A stretch of DNA of 64,000 nt from Arthrobacter sp. 9AX (GTDB taxonomy: Bacteria; Actinomycetota; Actinomycetes; Actinomycetales; Micrococcaceae): contig NZ_LR733293.1 in the NCBI RefSeq assembly GCF_902506095.1, positions 1,786,457-1,850,456 of the forward strand, read 5' to 3'. The notes below the pieces were generated by a model that worked only from the letters and a program-made list of their open reading frames with translations, did no database searches and was not told the origin of the DNA. A program made the translations under genes and the position numbers. Positions 9,148 to 17,633 of this stretch are shown piece after piece; the stretch's first letter is position 1, and each line of letters begins with the position of its first letter.

Positions 9148-9180
9148 TATGCAGGCTTCAGGGCACCGGAAGCCTGCATA
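9148..9180. repeat. Perfect 12-bp inverted repeat between miaA and dapF
   Basis: TATGCAGGCTTC, a 9-nt loop, then GAAGCCTGCATA. No T-tract follows on the plus strand, so a simple intrinsic terminator is not obvious. The dyad centre lies about 75 nt before dapF. It may be a protein-binding operator, an RNA hairpin at the end of miaA, or a REP-like element. Confidence 0.8.
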
Positions 9181-9225
9181 TCTGCCCAAAGACTCCCGGG
9201 TTTCGGGCCTGCCCCGCCCGGCCGG

Positions 9226-9231
9226 TACCCT
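9226..9231 (+). promoter_or_regulatory. -10 hexamer of a predicted leaderless dapF transcript
   Basis: TACCCT ends 7 nt before the dapF ATG at 9239. Confidence 0.5.
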
Positions 9232-9238
9232 TGACAGC

Positions 9239-10183
9239 ATGAATGAAACCCTTGCCGAGACCACAGAGCACGCCTTCCGCACACTGGGCGGGCTGCGCTT
9301 CTCCAAGGGCCACGGCACCGGCAACGATTTTGTCCTCGTGGCGGATCCGGAGGGCGAGCACACCATTGCGGCCGAACAGGTCGCTGCCTTGTGCGACCGG
9401 CACCGCGGCATCGGCGGTGACGGCCTGATCCGGGCAGTGCCCTCCCGTTTCCTTCCCGAGGGCCGGGAACTCCTGGCCGCAACCCCTGACGCCGAGTGGT
9501 TCATGGATTACCGCAACGGCGACGGCTCACTGTCGGAGATGTGCGGCAACGGCGTCCGCGTCTTCGTCCACTTCCTCCGGACCGAGGGGCTGGTAGACCT
9601 CCCCGACGGCGGTGCCCTCACCATCGGTACGCGGGCCGGTACCAAGACTGTTGTCCGCACGGGTGACGATTACGCCGTCGACATGGGCCCCTGGGAGTTC
9701 ATCTTCCCCGGTGAGGCCACGGCCAAGGCCATGGATTCGCTGGTGACAGCGGACGGGCTGGAAGTTCCGCGGCCCGCACTGTCCGTCAGTATGGGCAACC
9801 CGCACACCGTTGTTGCCCTGGCCGAACTCTCGGAACTGGCAGGTACGCGGCTGTACACCGCCCCGCTGGTGGACCCTGTGCCCGCGAACGGCACCAACGT
9901 GGAGTTTGTTGTTCCGTCCGAGCCGCTGGTACACGAAGGGGTGGGTTCTGTCACTATGCGCGTCCACGAACGCGGCGTGGGGGAGACCCAGTCGTGCGGC
10001 ACGGGTGCCTGCGCCGCCGCCGTGGCCATCCGGCACTGGGCTGGAGCCGAGGCGCCTGACACCTGGCGTGTACACGTCCCCGGCGGCGTGGTGGGCGTGA
10101 AGTTCTTTGCCGGCCCCGGTGGCCATGAACACGTGGAGCTCAGCGGCCCCGCCGTCATTGTGGCAACGGGGACGCTTTCCTGA
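9239..10183 (+). CDS. dapF: Diaminopimelate epimerase
   Basis: Protein of 314 aa that converts LL- to meso-diaminopimelate for lysine and peptidoglycan synthesis. It is a cofactor-independent two-base racemase: the catalytic cysteines are in MCGNGVRVF (about residue 101) and QSCGTGACA (about 253). Substrate motifs GHGTGNDFVLV and SMGNPHTVV are present. An upstream in-frame GTG at 9149 was rejected. The ATG at 9239 has the leaderless -10, and the longer reading would run through the 12-bp dyad. The 3' end overlaps the convergent methyltransferase gene by 29 nt. Confidence 0.96.
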   Translation: MNETLAETTEHAFRTLGGLRFSKGHGTGNDFVLVADPEGEHTIAAEQVAALCDRHRGIGGDGLIRAVPSRFLPEGRELLAATPDAEWFMDYRNGDGSLSEMCGNGVRVFVHFLRTEGLVDLPDGGALTIGTRAGTKTVVRTGDDYAVDMGPWEFIFPGEATAKAMDSLVTADGLEVPRPALSVSMGNPHTVVALAELSELAGTRLYTAPLVDPVPANGTNVEFVVPSEPLVHEGVGSVTMRVHERGVGETQSCGTGACAAAVAIRHWAGAEAPDTWRVHVPGGVVGVKFFAGPGGHEHVELSGPAVIVATGTLS

Positions 10184-10778
10184 CTTTCAGGATCCGGAAC
10201 GACTTGGAGGTTGACTCCCGGCTCACCGCAAAGGAGTCATCCAGCTCCGCCGCCAGCCAGCGCTGCAGCGAGTCGGAGCCCAGGTTCTTTTGCACCACCA
10301 GCCACGCTGTTCCCCCCGGTGCAAGGCGGGGTAACCAGAGCTTCAGCAGGGAATGCAGCTCGTCCTTGCCGATTCGGATGGGCGGGTTGGACCAGATGGT
10401 GTCGAAACGCACGTCCGGGTCCACGGCATCGGGGGTGCTGGCTTGAACGTTGGAGAGCCCCAAGGCTGCCGCGTTCTCGTTGGTCAGGATGATGCAGCGT
10501 TCGTTGACGTCCACCGCGTGGACTGTCGCATGCGGCGCCCGCAGGGCCATGGTCAGCGCAATCGGACCCCAGCCGCAGCCGATATCCAGCAGGTGGCCGG
10601 TGGGGGAAGGGGCAGGGACCTCGGCAAGGAGCACAGCCGTTCCTTTGTCGATGCCGTCCGGGCTGAAGATCCCGGATGAAGTCTGCAGCCTGCGGGTTTC
10701 CCCTGCCAGTTCCACCGTGAGCGGCTTGCGGGTAAACGGGCCGGCGGGGGATGAGCTGAAATAGTGTGCGGACTCCAT
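10155..10778 (-). CDS. Class I SAM-dependent methyltransferase, RsmC-like
   Basis: Protein of 207 aa resembling the C-terminal catalytic half of RsmC/RlmG 16S/23S rRNA guanine-N2 methyltransferases. It starts MESAHYFSSSPAG. SAM-binding motif I is LLDIGCGWGPIAL (about residues 63-75), motif II is VHAVDVNERC, and the catalytic N-P-P-I motif is DTIWSNPPIRIG (about residue 130). NPP(Y/F/I) is typical of amino-group methylation. Single-domain RsmC-like proteins are common in Actinobacteria, and the exact RNA target is unknown. A longer in-frame reading extends to 11171 but its N-terminus does not look like this family. The gene converges on dapF with a 29-nt overlap. Confidence 0.88.
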   Translation of the reverse strand: MESAHYFSSSPAGPFTRKPLTVELAGETRRLQTSSGIFSPDGIDKGTAVLLAEVPAPSPTGHLLDIGCGWGPIALTMALRAPHATVHAVDVNERCIILTNENAAALGLSNVQASTPDAVDPDVRFDTIWSNPPIRIGKDELHSLLKLWLPRLAPGGTAWLVVQKNLGSDSLQRWLAAELDDSFAVSRESTSKSFRILKVRKASPLPQ

Positions 10779-10837
10779 AACTGGCCAGAGTAGTTCCCCT
10801 TGCAGCGTAATGGGAAACCGCGGGTTGGACGGTCTGT

Positions 10838-10843
10838 TAGGGT
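10838..10843 (+). promoter_or_regulatory. -10 hexamer upstream of the hflX leader
   Basis: TAGGGT ends 7 nt before an ATG at 10851. Transcription would therefore start at about that ATG, giving a leaderless short ORF followed by a ~245-nt leader to hflX. No strong -35 is evident. Confidence 0.5.
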
Positions 10844-10850
10844 TGAACGC

Positions 10851-10871
10851 ATGTTCCTGATCTTCGAGTAG
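10851..10871 (+). CDS. Candidate 6-codon leader peptide of hflX (MFLIFE)
   Basis: ATG TTC CTG ATC TTC GAG TAG starts at the predicted +1 of the hflX transcript. It is too short to recognise by homology. Its position, followed by a run of hairpins before hflX, suggests a translated attenuator uORF. This fits the fact that HflX is a ribosome-splitting, antibiotic-induced GTPase in several Gram-positives. It is inference only: a six-codon ORF can arise by chance. Confidence 0.35.
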   Translation: MFLIFE

Positions 10872-11114
10872 CCGGCACGGGCCACGCCCGTCCCGAAGAA
10901 ACTGTCCCACAGCGATGCAGGCGTTGACGCCTTCCGCACATGTGCACCGGACCACGCCAAAGCGTTCACTCCGGCCGCCGGACATTACTCGAAAGTCAGC
11001 CTCCTGCTGTCCCTTTCGCCGCTGCTCCGGCCCCTTCCTCTTCGCCGCCTTCGTGAGGCGGCCGCCGCCCGCCGGGCCGCTTGCTGCCCGGCGAGACACA
11101 CCAGGAGAAACTGT
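10872..11114 (+). promoter_or_regulatory. Structured 5' leader of hflX (candidate attenuator)
   Basis: The ~243-nt stretch contains no convincing protein gene. It holds several possible RNA hairpins: ACGGGC/GCCCGT (about 10877-10891), AGGCG/CGCCT, GCCGCC/GGCGGC, and a strong CGCCGGGC...GCCCGGCG stem with an 8-nt loop ending about 11 nt before the Shine-Dalgarno AGGAG. Mutually exclusive GC-rich arms would allow attenuation or occlusion of the ribosome-binding site. Function is inferred. Confidence 0.4.
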
Positions 11115-12785
11115 ATGACTGCAGGCCGTCAGCCCAGCGCGAATACTTCCCCAATCACCAGCAATCGGCACTATTCTGGAAATGCCGAACCTTCAAAGGA
11201 GACCATGACCAGCCAGCCCAACACCGGATCCGATCCAGCCGCCCAGGACATGAGTCCTGAGGAAATCCAGGCCGTGATCGACCGGATTCTCTCCAAGGAC
11301 GTACCGGCCAAAAACGTCAGCACGCCAGGCGCAGAGCAGCGCGGCGACGGGAAAGCGGTACTGGGCAAAGCCCAGGCCATCTCCCGCCTGGATGAAGAAC
11401 ATTCAACGTACGACGGCGACCAGCAGGATCTCGAGGAACGCCGGGCGCTGCGCCGCACGGCGGGTCTTTCCACGGAACTTGAAGACGTCACCGAAGTCGA
11501 ATACCGGCAGCTCCGCCTGGAACGGGTTGTCCTTGCGGGCCTGTGGTCCGAAGGAACCCTCGCCGACGCGGAAAACTCGCTGCGCGAGCTCGCCGCCCTC
11601 GCTGAAACCGCAGGTTCGGAGGTCCTGGACGGCCTCGTGCAGCGCCGCGACAAGCCCGACCCCGGTACCTTCCTGGGCTCCGGCAAGGCCCTGGAGCTGA
11701 AGGACATCGTGATGTCCACCGGCGCGGACACGGTAGTGGTTGACGCCGAACTGGCGCCGTCGCAGCGGCGTGGCCTGGAGGACATCGTCAAGGTCAAGGT
11801 CATCGACCGGACAGGGCTGATCCTGGACATTTTCGCCCAGCACGCCAAGAGCCGGGAAGGCAAAGCCCAGGTGGAGCTGGCCCAGCTCGAGTACCTGCTG
11901 CCGCGCCTCCGCGGCTGGGGCGAGTCGATGTCCCGCCAGGCCGGTGGTCAAGTGGGCGGCGCAGCGGCCGGTATGGGTTCGCGTGGTCCTGGTGAAACCA
12001 AGATCGAACTGGACCGCCGGAGGATCCGTACACGCATGGCCAAGCTGCGGCGGGAGATCGCCGCGATGAAGCCCGCCCGCGAGACCAAACGCGCCAACCG
12101 CCGTCGTAATGAAGTGCCCTCGGTGGCCATCGCCGGGTACACCAACGCCGGAAAGTCCTCACTGCTGAACCGCCTGACGGACGCCGGGGTGCTCGTGGAG
12201 AACGCGTTGTTCGCCACGCTGGATCCCACGGTCCGCAAGGCCGAAACTGCCGACGGCCTGGGCTACACGCTGGCCGATACCGTGGGCTTCGTCCGGTCGC
12301 TGCCCACGCAGCTGGTGGAGGCATTCCGCTCCACGCTGGAGGAAGTGGCTGACTCGGACCTGATCCTCCACGTGGTGGACGTTTCCCACCCGGATCCCGA
12401 GGGCCAGATCGCAGCGGTCCGTAAGGTCTTTAGCGAAGTGGACGCCCGCAAGGTGCCGGAGATCATCGTGCTCAACAAGGCTGACGCCGCCGATCCGTTC
12501 GTGGTGGAGCGGTTGAAGCAGCGCGAACCGCGGCACGTGGTGGTTTCGGCCCGCACGGGGGAAGGCATCAGCGAGCTGCTCCAGGCCATCAGCGAAGGCA
12601 TCCCGCGTCCGTCCGTCCAGCTTGACCTGCTGATCCCGTACGACCGCGGGGACCTGGTCAGCAAGCTGCATGAATCGGACGCCGAAATCATCAGCGTTGA
12701 CCATGATGAAGCCGGCACCCGGGCAGTAGTCAAAGTCCGGGAAGGCCTCGCGGCTGAACTGGAATCCTTCGTCACCCATGACTGA
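11115..12785 (+). CDS. hflX: Ribosome-associated GTPase HflX
   Basis: Protein of 556 aa. HflX GTPases bind the 50S subunit, split stalled ribosomes, and in several Gram-positives give macrolide-lincosamide tolerance. An N-terminal actinobacterial extension (~110 residues, acidic) precedes the HflX domain (GTFLGSGKALELKDI...). A glycine-rich linker (GGQVGGAAAGMGSRGPGETK) follows, then the G domain: G1 GYTNAGKSS, G3 DTVGF and G4 NKAD. The ATG at 11115 is preceded by CAGGAGAAACTGT. An internal ATG at 11205 with AAAGGAG is an equally good alternative. It overlaps the downstream helicase by 8 nt. Confidence 0.95.
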   Translation: MTAGRQPSANTSPITSNRHYSGNAEPSKETMTSQPNTGSDPAAQDMSPEEIQAVIDRILSKDVPAKNVSTPGAEQRGDGKAVLGKAQAISRLDEEHSTYDGDQQDLEERRALRRTAGLSTELEDVTEVEYRQLRLERVVLAGLWSEGTLADAENSLRELAALAETAGSEVLDGLVQRRDKPDPGTFLGSGKALELKDIVMSTGADTVVVDAELAPSQRRGLEDIVKVKVIDRTGLILDIFAQHAKSREGKAQVELAQLEYLLPRLRGWGESMSRQAGGQVGGAAAGMGSRGPGETKIELDRRRIRTRMAKLRREIAAMKPARETKRANRRRNEVPSVAIAGYTNAGKSSLLNRLTDAGVLVENALFATLDPTVRKAETADGLGYTLADTVGFVRSLPTQLVEAFRSTLEEVADSDLILHVVDVSHPDPEGQIAAVRKVFSEVDARKVPEIIVLNKADAADPFVVERLKQREPRHVVVSARTGEGISELLQAISEGIPRPSVQLDLLIPYDRGDLVSKLHESDAEIISVDHDEAGTRAVVKVREGLAAELESFVTHD

Positions 12786-14835
12786 CGCCGTGGCTGACGA
12801 AGCCACAGCGACGCCCGGCGAACAGTTCGTGATCGAGCTGCTCGACCGGGCGGTTGCGGGCATGGGCGGGCAAAGCCGGACCGGCCAGCATGAGATGGCC
12901 AGGCAGGTGGCCCGGGCCATTGATACGGGGGACCACCTGCTGGTCCAGGCCGGAACCGGTACCGGAAAGTCCCTCGCCTACCTCATACCCCTCATCGCAC
13001 ATGCCCTGGAGAGCGACAAGCCCGCCCTGGTGTCCACCGCAACGCTTGCCCTGCAGACCCAGATTGTGGGCCGGGACCTGCCCCGGCTCCTGAAAACCAT
13101 CACGCCCGCCCTGGACCGGCCCGTCAAGGTGGCGCTGGTCAAGGGCCGGTCCAACTACGTGTGCCTGCACAAACTCCAAGGCGGCTTCCCCTCCGAGGAG
13201 CCTGCCGAGGGGCAGTTGTTTTCCCTGGGCGAAGACACCAGCGTCCCGCATTTCGCCGCGGCGGTGGGCGGTCCTTCCTCCCAGCTGGGCAAGGAAGTGG
13301 TCCGGCTGCGGGAGTGGGCGGAGAAAACCACCACCGGGGACCGCGATGAGCTCCTGCCCGGCGTCACGGACCGCGCCTGGCGGCAGGTTTCCGTTACGTC
13401 CATGGAATGCCTTGGCGCCCAGAAGTGCCCCATGGCGGCGGAGTGCTTCAGCGAACTGGCCCGCCAGAACGCTGCCGAAGCCGACCTCGTGGTCACCAAC
13501 CATGCAATGCTCGCTGTCAGCGCTTTCGAGGGCCTGGCCGTGCTGCCCGAGTACGACGTAGTGGTGGTTGATGAGGCCCACGAGCTGCAGGACAGGGTGA
13601 CCGGCGCTGTTTCCGGACAGCTCTCCGTTGCCATGGTCCATGCCGCTGCTTCCGGGGCCCGCAAGCACACGGCCATCACTGTCGACGCCCTTAACGCGGC
13701 TGCTGCCAACCTTGAGGTGGCCCTGGCGGGAGTTCCCAACGGGCTGCTGCCCAACGGCCTGAACGATGAGCAGCTGGACTGCGTGGACCAGCTGCGTGAG
13801 GCCGCCCGGGCGGCACTGTCCGATTCCAAGGGGGACAGCAGTACAACGGCCGACGGCGGGCGGCAGCTTGCGCGCTCCCGGCTGATGCTCATCCTGGAAC
13901 TTTGCGAACGGCTCGTGGCAGCCCGGGAGAACAGGGAAGTGGTGTGGTTTTCCCGCGCCAGCTCCTTCGACCCGCAGCAGGGCTATTCGCAACCGGATGA
14001 AACGGCCCCTGCGCTGATCAACATAGCCCCGCTGTCCGTGGCAGGGCGGCTGCGGGAGGGCCTGTTTGCGGGGCACACAGTGGTGCTGACCTCGGCCACC
14101 CTCGCCATCGGTGCGGCCTTTGAGCCCGCCGCGGGCGGGCTTGGCCTCGTGGGCGAGGGCGCGCCCAGCTGGACCGGAATTGATGTGGGGTCACCCTTCG
14201 ATTACCCCAGGCAGGGCATCCTCTATGTGGCGGGCCACCTGCCCAAGCCCGGCCGCGGCGTATCCCCGGAGGCCCTGGCCGAGCTGGAAGGCCTGATCCG
14301 GGCCTCCAACGGCGGAGCGCTGTGCCTGTTTTCGTCCCGCCGGGCGGCGGAGGAAGCTGCCGATGCGCTGCGGCCCAAGCTGGGGATGACCATCCTTTGC
14401 CAGGGCGATTCCACTATGACGGCCCTGGTGAAGCAGTTCGCGGACGAACCTGATACCTGCCTGTTCGGCACCATGTCCCTTTGGCAGGGCGTGGACGTTC
14501 CGGGCGGGTCCTGCCGCCTGGTGGTTATCGACCGGATCCCGTTCCCGCGGCCGGACGATCCCCTGATGACCGCGCGGTCCCGTGCCGTGGCGCAGGCGGG
14601 CGGCAACGGCTTTATGTCTGTCTCGGCCACCCATGCTGCGATCCGGCTCGCGCAGGGAGCCGGCCGCCTGATCCGCTCCACGGGGGACAAAGGCGTGGTG
14701 GCTGTCCTGGATTCGCGGCTGGCCACCGAACGCTACGCCGGATTCCTTCGTGCCGCACTGCCGCCCTTCTGGCCCACCACCGACCGAAAGACGGCCATCG
14801 CGGCCCTTGAACGGCTGGCAGGGGAGAACGCCTAA
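12778..14835 (+). CDS. ATP-dependent DNA helicase, DinG/XPD-like (FeS superfamily 2)
   Basis: Protein of 685 aa. Walker A is GTGTGKSLAYL (about residues 59-69) and the DEAH box is VVVDEAHELQDRV (about 264). Between them, cysteines in NYVCLHK and MECLGAQKCPMAAECF form the four-Cys [4Fe-4S] site typical of XPD/DinG helicases. Motif VI-like QGAGRLIRSTGDKG is near the C-terminus. Such helicases unwind 5'-overhang and R-loop/G4 substrates in repair. The start overlaps hflX by 8 nt, so the two genes are probably cotranscribed. It converges on lexA. Confidence 0.93.
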   Translation: MTDAVADEATATPGEQFVIELLDRAVAGMGGQSRTGQHEMARQVARAIDTGDHLLVQAGTGTGKSLAYLIPLIAHALESDKPALVSTATLALQTQIVGRDLPRLLKTITPALDRPVKVALVKGRSNYVCLHKLQGGFPSEEPAEGQLFSLGEDTSVPHFAAAVGGPSSQLGKEVVRLREWAEKTTTGDRDELLPGVTDRAWRQVSVTSMECLGAQKCPMAAECFSELARQNAAEADLVVTNHAMLAVSAFEGLAVLPEYDVVVVDEAHELQDRVTGAVSGQLSVAMVHAAASGARKHTAITVDALNAAAANLEVALAGVPNGLLPNGLNDEQLDCVDQLREAARAALSDSKGDSSTTADGGRQLARSRLMLILELCERLVAARENREVVWFSRASSFDPQQGYSQPDETAPALINIAPLSVAGRLREGLFAGHTVVLTSATLAIGAAFEPAAGGLGLVGEGAPSWTGIDVGSPFDYPRQGILYVAGHLPKPGRGVSPEALAELEGLIRASNGGALCLFSSRRAAEEAADALRPKLGMTILCQGDSTMTALVKQFADEPDTCLFGTMSLWQGVDVPGGSCRLVVIDRIPFPRPDDPLMTARSRAVAQAGGNGFMSVSATHAAIRLAQGAGRLIRSTGDKGVVAVLDSRLATERYAGFLRAALPPFWPTTDRKTAIAALERLAGENA

Positions 14836-14852
14836 CGCTGCCGGGGGCAGCG
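14836..14852. terminator. Weak hairpin between the helicase gene and lexA
   Basis: CGCTGCC, a 3-nt loop, then GGCAGCG directly after the helicase stop. No T-tract is present, so terminator function is uncertain. Confidence 0.35.
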
Positions 14853-14903
14853 GCGCTTCCGGCAGCCGTTCCGTGCGGCTTCATGCTCAGCCGCATGCCC
14901 TGC

Positions 14904-15638
14904 CTAGAGCGAGCGCAGCACTGAAACAACCTTGCCCATGATGGTGGCGTGGTCGCCCAGGATGGGTTCGTACTGGGTGTTCTGCGGGAGCAGCCACGTG
15001 TGGCCGTCACGCTGGCGGAAGGTTTTCACGGTGGCTTCGTCGTCCAGCAGCGCCGCCACGATATCACCGTTGGCGGCATCCGCCTGCCGGCGGACCACCA
15101 CCCAGTCGCCGTCGCAGATCGCTGCGTCCACCATGGAATCGCCGGCCACTTTGAGCATAAACAGTTCACCCTGGCCCACCAGCTGCCGGGGGAGCGGCAG
15201 GACATCCTCCACCACCTGGTCGGCCAGGATGGGGCCACCGGCTGCAATCCGGCCCACAAGGGGAACCATGGCAGTGTCCATGGCCGTGGGGAGCTCGGTC
15301 ACGGTGCCGCCGCTTCCCGAGCGCAGGGCGGACGGCTCGGCTGCCGGTTTGGCTGAGCCGCCGTCGAGGGTGAGGGGCATCAGCACCTCCATGGCGCGGG
15401 GCCGTTTGGGGTCACGGCGCAGGTAGCCGAGTTTTTCCAGCTGTGACAGCTGGTGCGTGACGCTGGACAGGCTTGCCAGGCCCACGGTGTCGCCAATCTC
15501 GCGCATGGACGGCGGGTATCCGTTGTCATTGACCGAGCGCTGGATGGTTTCCAGGATTTTCTTCTGCCGCGGCGTCAGGCCCTTGGCGGTCTTCTTCGGT
15601 TGGGAGGTTGCCCTTCCTCCGGCGGCTGCTGCTGCCAT
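14904..15638 (-). CDS. lexA: SOS repressor LexA
   Basis: Protein of 244 aa. The N-terminal winged helix ([20 protein letters not shown], then [20 protein letters not shown]) binds SOS boxes. The self-cleavage site is the Ala-Gly of GRIAAGGP, with catalytic Ser in [11 protein letters not shown] and Lys in ATVKTFRQ. About 45 residues between the DNA-binding and protease domains are a low-complexity linker, longer than in E. coli, as usual in Actinobacteria. ATG 15638 is chosen because AAAGG lies 11 nt upstream; a TTG at 15647 would add three residues. Two LexA-like boxes occupy the 317-nt gap to the divergent LysM gene, consistent with autoregulation. Confidence 0.97.
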   Translation of the reverse strand: MAAAAAGGRATSQPKKTAKGLTPRQKKILETIQRSVNDNGYPPSMREIGDTVGLASLSSVTHQLSQLEKLGYLRRDPKRPRAMEVLMPLTLDGGSAKPAAEPSALRSGSGGTVTELPTAMDTAMVPLVGRIAAGGPILADQVVEDVLPLPRQLVGQGELFMLKVAGDSMVDAAICDGDWVVVRRQADAANGDIVAALLDDEATVKTFRQRDGHTWLLPQNTQYEPILGDHATIMGKVVSVLRSL

Positions 15639-15772
15639 ATTCGCCAATGCCTTTCGGTTTGCCCCGGCTTTCCGGCCCGGACCTGGGTTGCCGCCGTCAT
15701 TGTCAGACCCAGCTGATCAACTTCAGAGGTGGTTGTTCCTGACTTCAAAACTAGGCCAGCCACATTGCATTT

Positions 15773-15788
15773 TCAAACATTTGTTCTA
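15773..15788. promoter_or_regulatory. LexA-like box 1 in the lexA/LysM divergent region
   Basis: Core CAAAC-ATTT-GTTCT, two mismatches to CGAAC-N4-GTTCG. It lies closest to lexA. Confidence 0.5.
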
Positions 15789-15838
15789 GCGAGTCTCGAC
15801 ATTATTCGTTGATAGGTGCTAAAACAGAGAAAGCAAAG

Positions 15839-15855
15839 TTCGAATACTTGTTCTA
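15839..15855. promoter_or_regulatory. LexA-like box 2 in the lexA/LysM divergent region
   Basis: TTCGAATACTTGTTCTA contains CGAAT-ACTT-GTTCT and closely resembles the recA box in this window. It lies about 100 nt before the LysM gene. Confidence 0.65.
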
Positions 15856-15955
15856 CTCGGCTTCGAGTCATTCGAAAACCCGGACCAGGTCCGCGGCAAT
15901 CGGGGCACTGGGGAGAACATCGGGCAGCACGTTCAGGTCCAGGAGGGCTCAGTTC

Positions 15956-16372
15956 ATGTCAGCTACATCAGCTTCACAGGGTTCACGTCCGCAGGTTCTT
16001 TCGCTGCAGCAACTCATGTCGCAGCCGGCCCGCCGGGCGCCGGAGCGCCCGGCGCCCCTGCCTCCGCTGCGCCTGACCCGCCGCGGGAAGGTCGTCCTGA
16101 TCGGCATCCCGCTGGTTCTGCTCGCGGCCTTGCTGCTTTCATTGGCCGGCTTCTTCAACTCTCCGGCCAAGGCAGCGGACTCCGCGGCGGACCTTTCTGT
16201 GACTCCTACCGTCACTGTTACCGTGCAACCGGGCCAATCGCTGTGGGCCATCGCCGGCATCGTTGACCCGAACCGGGATGCGCGCGACGTCGTGGCGGAC
16301 ATCGTGCAGCTGAACAACCTGACTGCCGGAGCAGTCCACCCGGGGCAGCAGCTGTACGTACCCACGCGCTAG
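15956..16372 (+). CDS. LysM-domain membrane protein divergent from lexA (SOS cell-division inhibitor type)
   Basis: Protein of 138 aa. A basic, Pro-rich cytoplasmic segment (residues 1-45) is followed by one transmembrane helix (VVLIGIPLVLLAALLLSLAG) and an external LysM domain (VTVTVQPGQSLWAIAGIVDP ... NLTAGAVHPGQQLYVP). The same position and layout is shared by DivS-, ChiZ/Rv2719c- and YneA-type proteins, which block division during SOS. That role here is inferred from synteny and LysM. ATG 15956 is chosen because AGGAGGG lies 8 nt upstream; an open frame back to 15809 runs through the SOS box. Confidence 0.85.
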   Translation: MSATSASQGSRPQVLSLQQLMSQPARRAPERPAPLPPLRLTRRGKVVLIGIPLVLLAALLLSLAGFFNSPAKAADSAADLSVTPTVTVTVQPGQSLWAIAGIVDPNRDARDVVADIVQLNNLTAGAVHPGQQLYVPTR

Positions 16373-16442
16373 CGGGAACCACGGGCGAAGGTGCCGGGAA
16401 TCACAGGAAACCGTCACATTTTCCGGTCTCCGGCGCGGGCAC

Positions 16443-16448
16443 TAAACT
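16443..16448 (+). promoter_or_regulatory. -10 hexamer of a predicted leaderless hisC transcript
   Basis: TAAACT ends 6 nt before the GTG start of hisC. Confidence 0.5.
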
Positions 16449-16454
16449 GTTCAG

Positions 16455-17573
16455 GTGAATGACCAGCTAGAGCGACTGAACCGGCTTCCCCTCCGCAGCA
16501 ACCTTCGTGGACTCACCCCCTACGGCGCTCCACAGCTCGATGTTCCCATCCTCCTCAACGTCAATGAGAACAGCCATGGCGTGCCTGCCGACGTGCGGGC
16601 GGCCATCAGCGCGGCCGTGACCGAGGCCGCCGCAGGCCTCAACAGGTACCCGGACCGGGAGTTCACCGAGTTGCGGAAAGCCTTGGCTGAATACCTCGGT
16701 CACGGACTGGATGAAACAAACGTCTGGGCAGCCAACGGCTCCAACGAGGTCCTCCAGCAGGTGCTGCAGGCATTCGGCGGGCCCGGCCGCACCGCACTGG
16801 GCTTCCCGCCCACGTATTCCATGTATCCGCTCCTGGCCAGCGGTACGGACACCGAATACATTGTGGGTGAACGCGCCGAGGGCTACGGCCTCAGCGCTGA
16901 ATCCGCGGCTCATCAGGTGAAGGAACTGCAGCCCAACATCGTGTTCCTGTGCTCTCCGAACAATCCCACCGGTACGGGCCTCGGGCTCGACGTCGTGGAA
17001 GCCGTCTACGAGGCCGGCGAAGCCAGCCAGGCAATCATCATCGTGGACGAGGCCTACCACGAATTCGCCCACAACGGGACTCCCAGCGCCCTGACCCTGC
17101 TGCCCGGCAGGGAGCGGCTGATCGTCTCAAGGACCATGAGCAAGGCTTTCGCGCTGGCTGGTGCCCGCATCGGCTACCTCGCCGCGGCACCAGAGGTGAC
17201 TGACGCACTGCGCCTGGTCCGCCTGCCATACCACCTGTCCGCGATCACGCAGGCCACAGCGCTGGCCGCGCTCCAGCACCGTGAGGCGCTGATGGCCGAC
17301 GTGGAAGACATTAAGGCCCAGCGGGACCGGATCGTGGCAGAACTGACCAGGATGGGACTAAAGCCCGCGGCCTCTGACTCCAACTTTGTTTTCTTTGGCG
17401 GACTCGAGAACCCGCACGAGGTCTGGCAGGAACTGCTCGACGCCGGAGTGCTGATCCGCGACGTCGGCATTCCGGGCCACCTGCGTGTGACCGCCGGAAC
17501 TGAGACGGAAACCACAGCCTTCCTCACGTCGCTGGAAAGCATCCTTGCCGGCCAGGCCACGCTTCCGGCCTAG
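16455..17573 (+). CDS. hisC: Histidinol-phosphate aminotransferase
   Basis: PLP-dependent class I/II aminotransferase (372 aa) making L-histidinol phosphate from imidazole-acetol phosphate. Visible motifs are the N-terminal NENSHGVPADV, the PLP ring-contact IIIVDEAYHEFA, and the Schiff-base lysine in SRTMSKAFALAGARIGYL (about residue 225). The arrangement hisC-hisB-hisH-priA is the standard actinobacterial his cluster. hisD is not seen in this window; it may lie elsewhere. The GTG start fits the adjacent -10 hexamer. Confidence 0.96.
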   Translation: MNDQLERLNRLPLRSNLRGLTPYGAPQLDVPILLNVNENSHGVPADVRAAISAAVTEAAAGLNRYPDREFTELRKALAEYLGHGLDETNVWAANGSNEVLQQVLQAFGGPGRTALGFPPTYSMYPLLASGTDTEYIVGERAEGYGLSAESAAHQVKELQPNIVFLCSPNNPTGTGLGLDVVEAVYEAGEASQAIIIVDEAYHEFAHNGTPSALTLLPGRERLIVSRTMSKAFALAGARIGYLAAAPEVTDALRLVRLPYHLSAITQATALAALQHREALMADVEDIKAQRDRIVAELTRMGLKPAASDSNFVFFGGLENPHEVWQELLDAGVLIRDVGIPGHLRVTAGTETETTAFLTSLESILAGQATLPA

Positions 17574-17633
17574 ACTGGAAGTACCGGCGCTGGACGCCCT
17601 GAACCACTCCTTCTTCGCAAAGGACACTTGACC

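Noticed and set aside
10846..10857. GAAC-N4-GTTC in the hflX leader as a LexA box
   Set aside because: The outer bases (T and C) do not match the required CGAAC...GTTCG, so only 8 of 10 core positions agree; it overlaps the predicted +1 by chance or for another regulator.
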